Notes: generated by a model from the sequence alone, not told the origin. 64,000 nucleotides of DNA from Motiliproteus sp965230735 (GCF_965230735.1 NZ_OZ246016.1:1612001-1676000), one strand, 5' to 3'; positions 31,931 to 40,676 are shown, counted from the first letter of the stretch. Made by a program: numbers and translations.

Positions 31931-33469
31931 ATGAGCGACAATCGAGTCATTATTTTTGATACCACCTTGCGCGACGGCGAGCAGAGCCCGGGCGCTTCCA
32001 TGACCAAAGACGAGAAACTGCGGATCGCCAAAGCGCTGGAAAAAATGCGCGTCGACGTGATCGAAGCCGGTTTCGCCATCGCCAGCCCCGGCGATTTCGA
32101 GTCGGTCAAAGCGATCGCCGATACCATCAAGGACAGCACCGTCTGTAGCCTGTCCCGCGCCCTGGATGCGGATATCGATCGTGCCGGTGAGGCGTTGGTG
32201 AACGCTAACTCCGGCCGGATCCACACTTTTATCGCCACCTCGCCGATCCATATGAAGTACAAGCTGCAGATGGATCCGGACAAGGTGGTGGAGCAGGCGG
32301 TCCACGCGGTCAAACGCGCCCGTAATCTGATCGACGATGTGGAGTTCTCGCTGGAAGATGCCAGCCGCTCCGAGATGGACTTTATGTGCCGGATCATCGA
32401 GCAGGTGATCGACGCCGGTGCCCGTACCATCAATATTCCCGATACCGTCGGTTACGCGGTGCCGGAAGAGTTTGGCCATACCATCGGCCAGCTGATCCAG
32501 CGGATTCCGAACGCTGACAAGGCGATCTTCTCGGTCCACTGTCATAACGACCTGGGCTTGGCGGTGGCCAACTCCCTGTCCGCGGTGGCCAACGGCGCCC
32601 GTCAGATCGAATGTACCATCAACGGTTTGGGTGAGCGTGCCGGTAACGCCTCGCTGGAAGAGGTGGTGATGGCGCTGCGTACCCGTAAGGATATCCTCGG
32701 CCTGGAGACCGGTATCGATACCACTCAGATCGTCCCGGCTTCTCGCTTGGTGTCCGGTGTGACCGGCTTCCCGGTGCAGCCCAACAAGGCGATCGTCGGT
32801 GCCAACGCGTTCGCCCACGAGTCCGGTATCCACCAGGATGGTGTGCTGAAGCACCGTGAAACCTACGAAATCATGACTGCCCAGGATGTCGGTTGGAACA
32901 CCAATAAGATGGTGTTGGGCAAGCACTCCGGTCGGGCGGCGTTCCGCTCCCGCCTGGAAGAGCTGGGCACCACCTTCAACACCGACGCCGAATTGAACGC
33001 GGCCTTTGCCCGCTTCAAGGACCTGGCTGATAAGAAGCACGAGATCTTCGATGAAGACCTGCAGGCGCTGGTTTCCGATACCCGCTCCGAGGCCTTCAAC
33101 GAGAAGTTCCGTCTCAGCTCGCTGAAGGTGACCTCGCAGACCGGTGAAACCCCGGTGGCCGAAATCGTGGTGATGGTCGACAACGAAGAGGTCAAGGCGA
33201 CCTCGGCCGGTAGTGGTCCGGTGGATGCGGCCTACCAGGCGATTGAAAGCATTGTGGCGACCGAGGCCAGCCTGGAGTTGTACTCGGTCAACGCGATCAC
33301 CTCTGGTACCGACTCCCAGGGTGAGGTGACCGTGCGTCTGGAGAAGGGCGGTCGCATCGTCAACGGTCTGGGCGCCGATACCGATATCGTCATCGCTTCG
33401 GCCAAGGCCTACTTGAATGCCGCCAACCTGCTGTTGTCGGACGTGGAAAAAGCGCACCCGCAGGTTTAA
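31931..33469 (+). CDS. leuA: 2-isopropylmalate synthase
   Basis: A 512-residue long-form LeuA. DTTLRDGEQSPGASM at the start is the DRE-TIM metallolyase metal and catalytic motif, followed by HCHNDLGLAVANSL (metal-binding His pair). The LeuA dimer/regulatory domain that binds leucine is residues ~390-505. It condenses acetyl-CoA with 2-oxoisovalerate, the first committed step of leucine biosynthesis. No other leu gene is adjacent, the standalone leuA organisation of many gammaproteobacteria. A GGAG ribosome site lies before the ATG, and a probable leader peptide upstream. Confidence 0.97.
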   Translation: MSDNRVIIFDTTLRDGEQSPGASMTKDEKLRIAKALEKMRVDVIEAGFAIASPGDFESVKAIADTIKDSTVCSLSRALDADIDRAGEALVNANSGRIHTFIATSPIHMKYKLQMDPDKVVEQAVHAVKRARNLIDDVEFSLEDASRSEMDFMCRIIEQVIDAGARTINIPDTVGYAVPEEFGHTIGQLIQRIPNADKAIFSVHCHNDLGLAVANSLSAVANGARQIECTINGLGERAGNASLEEVVMALRTRKDILGLETGIDTTQIVPASRLVSGVTGFPVQPNKAIVGANAFAHESGIHQDGVLKHRETYEIMTAQDVGWNTNKMVLGKHSGRAAFRSRLEELGTTFNTDAELNAAFARFKDLADKKHEIFDEDLQALVSDTRSEAFNEKFRLSSLKVTSQTGETPVAEIVVMVDNEEVKATSAGSGPVDAAYQAIESIVATEASLELYSVNAITSGTDSQGEVTVRLEKGGRIVNGLGADTDIVIASAKAYLNAANLLLSDVEKAHPQV

Positions 33470-33490
33470 CCGGCTGATAGGGCGAACAGG

Positions 33491-34435
33491 ATGCCGCAAA
33501 CCGCACTGAGCCAGCAGCAACAGCAGGAACAACTGCGTCAGCAGTACCTGGCTGCGATAGGGGTTAGCCGTTGGCTGCCCCGCTCGGCTTTGCCGGGAGC
33601 GGCGCCCTCGCCCGAATGGCAATGGCGCTCCGAGGCATCAGAGTGCCAAACCCGTTCCGATACTGAGCCGAATGTAGCGGTAGCCGATGTAGCTGCAGCC
33701 GCTGTTGGTCAGGCTCGATCGCGTAAGGCGCCGCTGCGAGAGTTGTTATCCGACCCCGCATCGTCTCCGACTGGGTCCGAGCCTCAGTCGTTGGAACGAC
33801 CAACACCGCCATTGAGTCCGGAGCCGACACCAGAACCGGTCCCGCCCCCATCGCCTACCAGTGCAGGGGCCGCTGAACCTAAACCTGAGTCGGCGCCACC
33901 GGCAGCCGAATCCGCTCCTGCAGCTTTGCAGCAGGGCCTACAGCAGCCGCTCAATCCGACCAGCTTCCCACGCTTCCGATTAATGCTGCTGGGCTTTACC
34001 GACTGCCTGGTGGTGACGGAGCTGCCGACCAATCCAGCGCTGTTCTGGACCGAGCAGCATCAATCACTGCTACAGGCCATTCTGGCTTCGGTCGGACTGG
34101 GGCAGGCGGGTGTTCAGGGTCAGCGCGAGGTTAATTGGCCGCTGGATCCGATGGCCAGTTTCGATCAGTCGGCACCGATTGCAGCACGGGCATTGGCGCT
34201 GGAGTTGAAGGCGCTACGGCAGTCGGAGCAGAAAGTGACCCTGCTGATGGGGCAGGCCGCGATCAACTACAGCTATCCGGAACCGGATAGTCTCGAAACC
34301 GGTCGGTTGATCGAGCGAGAAGGCCAGCATTGGCTCGCCTGTCATGGCCTCAATGAAGTGCTTCGACTTCCGGGCTTAAAGGCCGAGCTTTGGCAGCAAC
34401 TGCAATCGTTGCGTGCTTTGCTGCGTAACGGCTGA
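33491..34435 (+). CDS. holD: Probable DNA polymerase III psi subunit (HolD, pseudomonad type)
   Basis: A 314-residue protein. The N-terminus QYLAAIGVSRWLPRSALPGA resembles the psi N-terminal segment (L-x-x-L-G-I-x-x-W-x-x-R) that contacts the clamp-loader. Residues ~100-155 are a Pro/Glu/Ala-rich disordered linker. The C-terminal half (RFRLMLLGFTDCLVVTELP) is a folded domain. In E. coli holD precedes rimI, and a cryptic, enlarged psi subunit encoded next to rimI has been reported in pseudomonads; this gene has the same position and size. No signal peptide. Identification rests on position and the short N-terminal motif. Confidence 0.65.
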   Translation: MPQTALSQQQQQEQLRQQYLAAIGVSRWLPRSALPGAAPSPEWQWRSEASECQTRSDTEPNVAVADVAAAAVGQARSRKAPLRELLSDPASSPTGSEPQSLERPTPPLSPEPTPEPVPPPSPTSAGAAEPKPESAPPAAESAPAALQQGLQQPLNPTSFPRFRLMLLGFTDCLVVTELPTNPALFWTEQHQSLLQAILASVGLGQAGVQGQREVNWPLDPMASFDQSAPIAARALALELKALRQSEQKVTLLMGQAAINYSYPEPDSLETGRLIEREGQHWLACHGLNEVLRLPGLKAELWQQLQSLRALLRNG

Positions 34436-34439
34436 ATCC

Positions 34440-34937
34440 GTGGAATCCACTCCCGCTGTTCGCTTACGACCGATGCAGGTCGATGATCTCGACACCGTCG
34501 TGGCGTTGGAAACACAGCTGTTCGAGACGCCCTGGGATCGGCTCCGTTTCCGGCGCAGTTTGGAACGGCAGCAGCCCGCCTGGGTTGCGCTAAGCAACGC
34601 TCCTCAACAAGATGAAACTCCCGTGGGCTATCTGGTGGCCAGCAGTGGTGCCGGTGTGGCGGATCTGTTGACGATCGGTGTCTCGCCGCAGTGCCAGCGC
34701 TCCGGCATCGCGGCTCAACTGCTGGCTCAGTTGTTGACCCAGCTGCAGTCTCAACAGGTGCAGGAGTTATTTCTGGAAGTCCGAGCTTCCAATGAAGCCG
34801 CGATCGGTTTCTATCGGGCTAAAGGGTTTGAACAGGTCGGGGTTCGACGCAACTACTACCGTCGCCCAGCAACGCCGGACGAGGCTGAAGGTCGTGAAGA
34901 TGGGTTGCTGTTTAAGCGGGAGCTGACGCAGAGCTGA
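34440..34937 (+). CDS. rimI: Ribosomal protein S18-alanine N-acetyltransferase RimI
   Basis: A 165-residue GNAT enzyme: VRLRPMQVDDLDTVVALETQLFETPW is the RimI N-terminal pattern, IGVSPQCQRSGIAAQLL the acetyl-CoA loop, and LEVRASNEAAIGFYRAKGF with VGVRRNYY the C-terminal signature. It acetylates the N-terminal Ala of ribosomal protein S18. I chose the GTG at 34440, five bases after the holD stop; an in-frame TTG at 34413 inside holD is less likely. Same strand and order as holD-rimI of E. coli. Confidence 0.9.
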   Translation: MESTPAVRLRPMQVDDLDTVVALETQLFETPWDRLRFRRSLERQQPAWVALSNAPQQDETPVGYLVASSGAGVADLLTIGVSPQCQRSGIAAQLLAQLLTQLQSQQVQELFLEVRASNEAAIGFYRAKGFEQVGVRRNYYRRPATPDEAEGREDGLLFKRELTQS

Positions 34938-34959
34938 GCGGTGACAGGTTATAGACATT

Positions 34960-34988
34960 GAGCCGGGCTGATCAGTACAACCCGGCTC
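34960..34988. terminator. Convergent hairpin between rimI and the SulP gene
   Basis: GAGCCGGG (34960-34967) and CCCGGCTC (34981-34988) form a perfect 8-bp stem with a 13-base loop. It lies between two converging genes. T-runs are weak on both sides, so termination is plausible but not certain. Confidence 0.5.
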
Positions 34989-34998
34989 TACTTCCTAA

Positions 34999-36528
34999 TC
35001 AGGCCAGACGGTCTGACGCGACCCGGTAGTTCGGGTCTTCGATCACATTGACTTCCACCATACTGCCGGCCTTTCGCAGCAGACGGCGACACTCCGGGCT
35101 CAGGTGGCGCAGGTGCAGCTTTTTACCGGCGGCGATATAACGCTCGGCCAGGGTATCGATCGCTTCCAGACCGGAGTGGTCGGCCACCCGCGAGTACTGG
35201 AACTCGATCACCACGTCGTTGGGATCGTTGGCGATATCGTCGAACAGCTCCAGGAAGTTATTCACCGAACCGAAGAAGATCGGGCCGTGCAGGCGGTAGA
35301 TCTTCGATTCGCCCTCCATGCTGGTGACGACACGGATATGCTTGGCGTGATCCCAGGCAAACACCAGCGCCGAAACGATGACACCCACGACGACAGCGAC
35401 GGCCAGGTCGGTGGCGACGGTGACACCGGATACCAGTATCAGCACGAAGGCATCGTGCTTGGGAATCTTGCCCATGATCCGGAAGCTGGACCACTCGAAG
35501 GTGCCCAGCACTACCATAAACATCACCCCGACCAGCGCCGCGACCGGGATCTGTTCGATCAGGTCGGAGGCGAACAGGATAAAGGCCAGCAGGCACAGGG
35601 CGCCGGTAATACCGGACAGACGGCCCCGACCACCGGAATTAATGTTGATCATGCTCTGGCCGATCATCGCGCAGCCGCCCATGCCGCCGAAGAAGCCGGT
35701 CAGGATGTTAGCGGTACCCTGGCCGATACACTCCTTGTTGCCACGTCCGCGGGTGTTGGTGATCTCGTCGATCAGGCTCAGGGTCAGCAGCGATTCGATC
35801 AGACCGATGGCCGCCAGGATCACCGCATAGGGCAGGATGATGACCAGGGTTTCAAAATTGAACGGTACCATCGGGATGGCGAAGGTCGGCAGGCCACCGG
35901 CAATCGAGGCCACGTCGCCGACGGTCTTGGTGTCCAGACCGCCGAAGATCACTACCAGGCTGACGGTCAGAATCGCGGCCAGCGAGGCCGGTACCGCCTT
36001 GGTCAGCTTCGGTAGGAAGTAGATGATCGCCATCGTCAGCGCGATCAGGCCGCCCATGATGGCCATTGCATCGCCTTGCAGCCACTGCTCTTTGCCCGCC
36101 TCGTCGATGAATTTGAACTGGCTCAACTGGGCCAGGAAGATGACGATCGCCAGGCCGTTGACGAAGCCAAGCATCACCGGGTGGGGCACGATACGGATAA
36201 ATTTACCCAGCCGCAGGACACCGGCGCCGATCTGCAGGATCCCCATCAGCACCACGGTGGCAAACAGGTACTGGACTCCGTGTTCGGCAACGAGGTCGAC
36301 CATCACCACTGCGAGGGCACCGGTGGCACCGGAGATCATCCCGGGACGGCCACCGATGGCGGCGGTAATCAGTCCAACCATGAATGCGGCATAAAGGCCT
36401 ACCAGCGGCTCGACCCCGGCCACGAAGGCGAAGGCAACCGCTTCGGGCACCAGCGCCAGCGCGACGGTTAGTCCGGACAGGACGTCATTCTTGATGTTTT
36501 GGGTTCGACTGGCGACCAGATCAAACAT
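34999..36528 (-). CDS. SulP family inorganic anion transporter
   Basis: A 509-residue transporter with the SulP membrane domain (about 12-14 spans; NDVLSGLTVALALVPEAVAF is the conserved first region) and a C-terminal STAS domain from ~residue 400 (VIEFQYSRVADHSGLEAIDT). SulP proteins carry sulfate, bicarbonate or other anions; the substrate cannot be told. The frame reaches to 36618 but the ATG at 36528, with a GGAAG ribosome site, is the natural start. It stands alone with a dyad-rich upstream region. Confidence 0.92.
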   Translation of the reverse strand: MFDLVASRTQNIKNDVLSGLTVALALVPEAVAFAFVAGVEPLVGLYAAFMVGLITAAIGGRPGMISGATGALAVVMVDLVAEHGVQYLFATVVLMGILQIGAGVLRLGKFIRIVPHPVMLGFVNGLAIVIFLAQLSQFKFIDEAGKEQWLQGDAMAIMGGLIALTMAIIYFLPKLTKAVPASLAAILTVSLVVIFGGLDTKTVGDVASIAGGLPTFAIPMVPFNFETLVIILPYAVILAAIGLIESLLTLSLIDEITNTRGRGNKECIGQGTANILTGFFGGMGGCAMIGQSMININSGGRGRLSGITGALCLLAFILFASDLIEQIPVAALVGVMFMVVLGTFEWSSFRIMGKIPKHDAFVLILVSGVTVATDLAVAVVVGVIVSALVFAWDHAKHIRVVTSMEGESKIYRLHGPIFFGSVNNFLELFDDIANDPNDVVIEFQYSRVADHSGLEAIDTLAERYIAAGKKLHLRHLSPECRRLLRKAGSMVEVNVIEDPNYRVASDRLA

Positions 36529-36727
36529 ACTTCTTCCCCGAAAAATCCAGATCCCGCGACCCTGTGTTGCTAATGAAAGCCCATGCTTGTATCGATGCCC
36601 TGAAAAAGACAAAGACATACTGCGAACTGCAGTCGAGACGACAGTGTTGTGTAGGCTGGCCGGGGGTGTGTAAAGAGCTGCGCATTATACCCGCTGTATT
36701 GCGCCGCACAACGCAAATTGAGCATTT

Positions 36728-36749
36728 ATTGCGCTATCTCATGCGCAAT
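36728..36749. promoter_or_regulatory. ATTGCGC-N8-GCGCAAT dyad
   Basis: Perfect 7-bp arms (36728-36734 and 36743-36749). Another TTGCGC at 36698-36703 and a CGCAA nearby make a cluster of related half-sites. It is 200 bp upstream of the SulP start and 250 bp upstream of the DUF2189 gene. A transcription factor site is a reasonable guess; the regulator is unknown. Confidence 0.4.
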
Positions 36750-36792
36750 TGGGGCAGATCGGCGTAGTATCGGCTTAACGGTGTTAGCCTAA

Positions 36793-36927
36793 GGAACCTA
36801 CGAACAAGTCCCTGCGGCTTCTGCAAGCGCCTGAAGTGTGCAAGGTCTAGACATTACTTCAAAGCTGCGCCTGGATTGTGAGCCAAGCTGAAAGCCAGAA
36901 GCCAGCAAGGACTTATTCGCAGGTTCC
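36793..36927. mobile_element. IS5-like miniature inverted-repeat element, copy 1 (135 bp)
   Basis: Ends GGAACCTACGAACAAGTCC (left) and, inverted on the right, GGAACCTGCGAATAAGTCC. Both sides carry CTAA (36789-36792 and 36928-36931), a 4-bp target duplication of the YTAR type. The terminal sequence resembles the GGAAGGTGCGAATAAG of IS5 ends. No transposase frame; probably mobilised in trans by an IS5-group transposase. It sits 75 bp before the DUF2189 start. Confidence 0.8.
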
Positions 36928-37001
36928 CTAAGTGACGAAAAAAGAAGGCAAACTATTCAATCGAGAGTTAGGCTATCAGTAAGGCACTCTGGAGGTAGTT
37001 G

Positions 37002-37781
37002 ATGACAGCGCATTATTCCCATAATCAGCATCATCGTGCCAGCGAGCCGATTCAGGTTCGCCGGGTCGATCGAGATCAGCCGTTCGCGTGGCTGGCGGCC
37101 GGCTGGCGGGATTTTACCACCTCACCGGGGCACAGCCTGTTCTATGGGGCCTGCTTCACGCTGTTCTGCGGTTTCCTGATGGTCCTCAACGGCACCTATC
37201 CTGGTTTTTTACTGGTCTATCTGGCGGCACTGCTGATTATCGGCCCGTTGCTGGCATTGGGAACCTATACCGCCGCCTGGCAGCTGGAGAACGGCTTCTC
37301 GGTGTCAATCTCCGAGGGGCTGTCGTTGATCCTGACGCGGCTGGGTAATCTGGCGCTGTTGGGATTCTGTTTGCTGATCGTGCTGACCATCTGGGTCAAA
37401 CTCTCGGCCCTGATCTTGGCCTTGCAAGCCCATCAACTACCGGCGGATCAGACCCTGATCAGTGCCGCGATGCTTGAACTTCCCGGTGCCAAGAACGCCT
37501 TATTCATGATGTCGGTACTGGCGGTTGTGCTGCTGACGGTCGTGTTTGTCGGCGGAGTTGCCGGGGTGCCGTTGATCATCGATCGCAATGTCGAAGCGAT
37601 GCGGGCGATCCGCAGCAGTGTCAGAACCGTGCTCCAGAACCCGCTGACGATGTTCTGTTGGGCGCTGATGATTCTGCTGCTGTTCGGTATCGGCGTCATC
37701 ACCGGCCTGGTACTGATGCCGGTTCTGTTTCCGGTGCTGGGTTACGCCAGCTGGCACTGCTACGAAGATCTGATCGAATAA
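37002..37781 (+). CDS. DUF2189 family inner-membrane protein
   Basis: A 259-residue protein with about six spans: PGHSLFYGACFTLFCGFLMV, FLLVYLAALLIIGPLLALGT and so on, matching the DUF2189 layout including LPADQTLISAAML between spans and the C-terminal ASWHCYEDLI. Function unknown. The ATG at 37002 follows a GGAGG at 36991; a TTG one codon earlier is not chosen. Stands alone on this strand. Confidence 0.85.
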   Translation: MTAHYSHNQHHRASEPIQVRRVDRDQPFAWLAAGWRDFTTSPGHSLFYGACFTLFCGFLMVLNGTYPGFLLVYLAALLIIGPLLALGTYTAAWQLENGFSVSISEGLSLILTRLGNLALLGFCLLIVLTIWVKLSALILALQAHQLPADQTLISAAMLELPGAKNALFMMSVLAVVLLTVVFVGGVAGVPLIIDRNVEAMRAIRSSVRTVLQNPLTMFCWALMILLLFGIGVITGLVLMPVLFPVLGYASWHCYEDLIE

Positions 37782-37805
37782 ACCCGCTTCCTTACGCCAG
37801 AGCCC

Positions 37806-38600
37806 TTAGCGCATTTTTTTGAGCAACTGTTGCACCGCTTCCAGGTGCTCGGGCTGCTGGTGACATTGTCCCTGCACTTCGGCGCAGATGTCCAAGAAGG
37901 GGGCCAAGGCGGTGGTCTCACTGAGCTTCATCAGCCGTTTGGTCTGGCGCAGTGCAAAGCCGGGCTTGTCGGCGATCTGCTGAGCCAGGGCCAGGGCGCC
38001 GGTCATCAACTCCTGTTGGGGTAACACCCTCAATACCAGGCCCAGTTGTTGAGCTTCTTCGGCTTCGACGATACGCCCGGTGAGGGCCAACTCGGCGGCT
38101 TGCTGGGGGCCGATCTTTCTCGGCAGGAACCAGGCTCCGCCATCGCCGGGGATAATTCCCAGATTGACGAAGGTCTCGCCGAATTTGGCCTTTTCTCCGG
38201 CCAGTGCCAAGTCACACATGTTGACCAGATCAAAACCGGCCCCGATGGCGGGTCCGTTGACCGCAGCAATGGCGGGAACCTCCAAACGCTGCATTGCCAG
38301 TGGCAGGCGCTGAATGCCTTGCCGATAACGTTGCGCCAACTCCGGTGCGGTGCCGGCGAAATCGTGACTCCGATCGGCCATGTCTTTGACATTGCCCCCG
38401 GAGCAAAACGCGCTCCCTGCGCCGGTCAGCACCAGGCACTGAACGTCGGATTGGGCATTCAGCCAGTCTACAACCTGCAGAATATCGTCAACGATCCGGG
38501 TGCCAGTCAGGGCATTCCTGACATCGTGTCGGTTCAAGGTCAGGATTGCGACCCGGTTTTGTACGTCGAGTAGGCAGTCGTTGAGTTGAGGAATAGACAT
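37806..38600 (-). CDS. Enoyl-CoA hydratase/isomerase family protein
   Basis: A 264-residue crotonase-fold protein. VQNRVAILTLNRHDVRNALT is the N-terminal strand set; oxyanion-hole loops are CSGGNVKDMA and NGPAIGAGFDLVNMCDLALA. GIIPGDGGAWFLPRKIG carries the usual second catalytic loop. Probably acts in fatty-acid or branched-acid breakdown. The frame extends eight codons upstream, but the ATG at 38600 with GGAG before it is chosen. It is convergent with the DUF2189 gene. Confidence 0.88.
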   Translation of the reverse strand: MSIPQLNDCLLDVQNRVAILTLNRHDVRNALTGTRIVDDILQVVDWLNAQSDVQCLVLTGAGSAFCSGGNVKDMADRSHDFAGTAPELAQRYRQGIQRLPLAMQRLEVPAIAAVNGPAIGAGFDLVNMCDLALAGEKAKFGETFVNLGIIPGDGGAWFLPRKIGPQQAAELALTGRIVEAEEAQQLGLVLRVLPQQELMTGALALAQQIADKPGFALRQTKRLMKLSETTALAPFLDICAEVQGQCHQQPEHLEAVQQLLKKMR

Positions 38601-39093
38601 GCTGGAGCTCCATTTGACAGACAATACGCAGGCGTATCTTTACAAGCCGAGGTCCTTGGCACAAGCCGGTAAAGGTCTAAGGAACCTGCGAATAAGTCTC
38701 TGCGGATTCTGCAAGAGCCTGAAGTGCACAAGTTCTAGGCGCAAGCTGCAGCTAATGGCCGTTGCCCTTAGCAAAGGTTGTAACGACGAAATTGTGTGCT
38801 TTAGTCCTTGCCCTGCGGGGCTTTCAGCTTGATCCGCACTCTGCGTTGAAGCTCTTCGCAAGGTCTAGACATCGCTTCAAAACTGCGCCTGGATTGCGAA
38901 CCAAGCTGAAAGCCAGAAGCTCGCAAGGGCTTATTCGTAGGTTCCCTAAGTCGCTGCAAATAGAAGCCGACGGTCCGATTGAACCGATCGCCGCTAAGCT
39001 GTGACCCACCCTTGAAGCTGCTGGTAATGACCTTTGTACAGAGATCTGACCACAGCAGCCCGATGAAAGCTCAGTCGTTTAGAGGGGTGAACC
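38601..39093. other. Intergenic region with a second miniature element
   Basis: No gene is supported. Most of it is the 265-bp element at 38681-38945. The rest holds the presumed promoters of the enoyl-CoA hydratase gene (minus) and of the exported protein at 39094 (plus), whose ATG has no strong ribosome site. Confidence 0.6.
38681..38945. mobile_element. IS5-like miniature element, copy 2 (265 bp)
   Basis: Ends GGAACCTGCGAATAAGTC (left) and, inverted on the right, GGAACCTACGAATAAG. CTAA flanks both sides (38677-38680, 38946-38949). It shares with copy 1 the internal block from AAGGTCTAGACAT to the right end, but holds about 130 extra bases, including GGCTTTCAGCTTG that is inverted relative to CAAGCTGAAAGCC further on. 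The larger copy may be the form closer to the parent element. Confidence 0.78.
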
Positions 39094-39519
39094 ATGAAAC
39101 AGACAGTCAGCATTACGGTCGCGGTGTTGATGGCTTGGGTAAGTGCTCAAAGCGTTGCCGCGGGATACGCCAAGATTGGCAGTATCGAGGGTGAGTCCAT
39201 GGCGGCAAAGGAGCAGGGCCATCAACATTGGATTCATCTTGAGTCCCTGCATATTGCGCCCAAACGGGTGCCCATTGCTGTGCCTGAGTGGCGTCAGCCA
39301 GCGGGCGGGACCTCTACCGATATGAAGTGGGATAACGTTCGAAATCAACCCTGGCGGGGCGAGACAGATCGTCATACCGATGAGTGGGCTAGTGAAGAGC
39401 TCTCGTTCTACTTCAACAAGTTTCCAATGGAAAAACCTTCAACTCCGTCCCTGGCGGCCAGGCCTGGAGATCCTAACCCTGCGAGTCTGCTGATTCCGGC
39501 GGTGCAGAAAATACGTTGA
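39094..39519 (+). CDS. Exported protein with Hcp-like N-terminal segment
   Basis: A 141-residue product with a signal peptide (MKQTVSITVAVLMAWVSAQS, cleavage near VAA-GYA). Residues ~24-60 (YAKIGSIEGESMAAKEQGHQ, then HWIHLESLHIA) resemble the first strands of Hcp/DUF796 (for example YIKIDGIKGES-type starts), a fold of type VI secretion tube proteins. However it has a Sec signal and only a partial domain, so it is not a standard Hcp. The C-terminal half (DTDEWASEELSFYFN-like region, Pro-rich end) is unrecognised. Function unknown. Confidence 0.6.
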   Translation: MKQTVSITVAVLMAWVSAQSVAAGYAKIGSIEGESMAAKEQGHQHWIHLESLHIAPKRVPIAVPEWRQPAGGTSTDMKWDNVRNQPWRGETDRHTDEWASEELSFYFNKFPMEKPSTPSLAARPGDPNPASLLIPAVQKIR

Positions 39520-39639
39520 TGGGAGTGTGATTTGGCACGGAGGGAAGTGAACGAATCGGGCGGTTGAACCCGATTGCACAGAATACGGAGTCGCTGGGCG
39601 ACTCCGAGGGCGTTGCGGAGAAATGGCGGTTACGGCTGA
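39520..39639. terminator. Two hairpins in the convergent gap
   Basis: AATCGGG/CCCGATT near 39554-39575, and CGGAGTCGC (39586-39594) / GCGACTCCG (39598-39606) with a three-base loop, lie between converging genes. The second is a strong stem but lacks a T-run. Likely a bidirectional terminator. Confidence 0.45.
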
Positions 39640-40038
39640 TCAGAACGCTTCACACTGGCCGCTGGTCTCGATCACGACATCCGGCGGTGTGGACTTGCGT
39701 GACCGGTAGCTCAGATCGCTCTTGTTGATCAGGAAGGCCGACTTGTCGATTCCCTCGACGATCGGATTCTCCATCTCACGGTAGAGCTTATACTGCTCAT
39801 CGCTCTGGCTGAATTGATAGCCTTCGGCCTGGTTTACCGTGGCCTGGGTCTGCTCGGTGTCGAAACGCAGGTCATAGTAACAGCGGGTTTGTGGACACTT
39901 GCGGCTTTCAGGCTGTTTCATATAGGCCGCGCTGTAGCTGGCTTCGGTGTAGCTGCAACGCAGATTCATCGGTTCGGCCTGAGCCAGGGAGGGCAGCAAT
40001 CCGCTTACCAGCAGGCTCCACACGAAGGTTTTTGTCAT
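39640..40038 (-). CDS. Hypothetical exported protein
   Basis: A 132-residue protein with a signal peptide (TKTFVWSLLVSGLLPSLAQA) and several cysteines in the mature part (LRCSYTEASYS, KCPQTRCYYDLRF, SGQCEAF), suggesting disulfides. A strong ribosome site (AAGGAGAAG) precedes the ATG at 40038, so the longer frame to 40077 is rejected. No family is recognised. Probably periplasmic. Confidence 0.65.
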   Translation of the reverse strand: MTKTFVWSLLVSGLLPSLAQAEPMNLRCSYTEASYSAAYMKQPESRKCPQTRCYYDLRFDTEQTQATVNQAEGYQFSQSDEQYKLYREMENPIVEGIDKSAFLINKSDLSYRSRKSTPPDVVIETSGQCEAF

Positions 40039-40109
40039 GATGCCTCTTCTCCTTAAGATATTGATCTGAATATACACTGCTTGAGCTTCAGCTGCAGTTT
40101 TTTGTCGCG

Positions 40110-40676
40110 GTGCTGATCTTGAGCCCGATCATGGAAACTCTTCGGCCGTTTGATAATCATAATGACGATGAGTGTAAAGTTTGGATAGTTCATTCCTTGT
40201 TGCTGATTAACCGTCTCCACTATAGAAAGCGTTGCCTGATCGCTGTTTGCTTGGCCATCAGTACGCTGTTCTGTGGCTGGGTCATGGCATCATCGGTCCC
40301 CGCGTTGGCGGTGGCGGATGAGCGAGCCGATTTCTCGGTTCAAGTTGGGGATTCCTTTGATAATACTGCGGGTGATAAAACCGCGAGCTATCCGCCGCTA
40401 CTGAGCCATTGTCAGCCTGCCAGTGATTCCGCCCCGCCGACCAACGCTGATCTTCCCTGCTGGGGTAGCGCGACCCTCAATAGCACGCTATCTACGTCGC
40501 TGGACTCGGGCGCTTCCGTTGTAGCGGATCTGGACGACTTCAACGAAATAGCAATCCTGACTCCCAGTCTCTGTGATCAGATCAGGGCTGGACCCGGCGC
40601 AGTCGCTGAGCCGCTCTATCAGTCGGAATTTATTCCACCCAGTCACCGTGTCTTGCACTGCGTGCTGCGCCTATAA
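40110..40676 (+). CDS. Doubtful hypothetical exported or membrane protein
   Basis: A 188-codon frame with one hydrophobic stretch at ~43-62 (LIAVCLAISTLFCGWVMASS) after a basic segment RLHYRKRC, then a polar, low-complexity remainder with no domain. No good ribosome site is seen before the first start. It could be a real orphan gene or chance; codon use is only partly like the neighbours. Confidence 0.4.
   Translation: MLILSPIMETLRPFDNHNDDECKVWIVHSLLLINRLHYRKRCLIAVCLAISTLFCGWVMASSVPALAVADERADFSVQVGDSFDNTAGDKTASYPPLLSHCQPASDSAPPTNADLPCWGSATLNSTLSTSLDSGASVVADLDDFNEIAILTPSLCDQIRAGPGAVAEPLYQSEFIPPSHRVLHCVLRL

Larger units (their letters stand above)
36529..37001. other. Upstream region of the SulP gene with a miniature element
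   Basis: No gene is supported. It contains TTGCGC-type dyads near 36700-36750 and the IS5-like miniature element at 36793-36927 (both listed separately). Promoters for the SulP gene (minus) and the DUF2189 gene (plus) must lie here. Confidence 0.6.

Noticed and set aside
31907..33622. A 571-codon frame antisense to leuA
   Set aside because: leuA on the plus strand is fully conserved; the antisense product has no domain.
39094..39519. A type VI secretion tube protein (Hcp)
   Set aside because: Similarity covers only the first ~35 residues of the mature protein, it has a Sec signal, and no other type VI genes are in the window.
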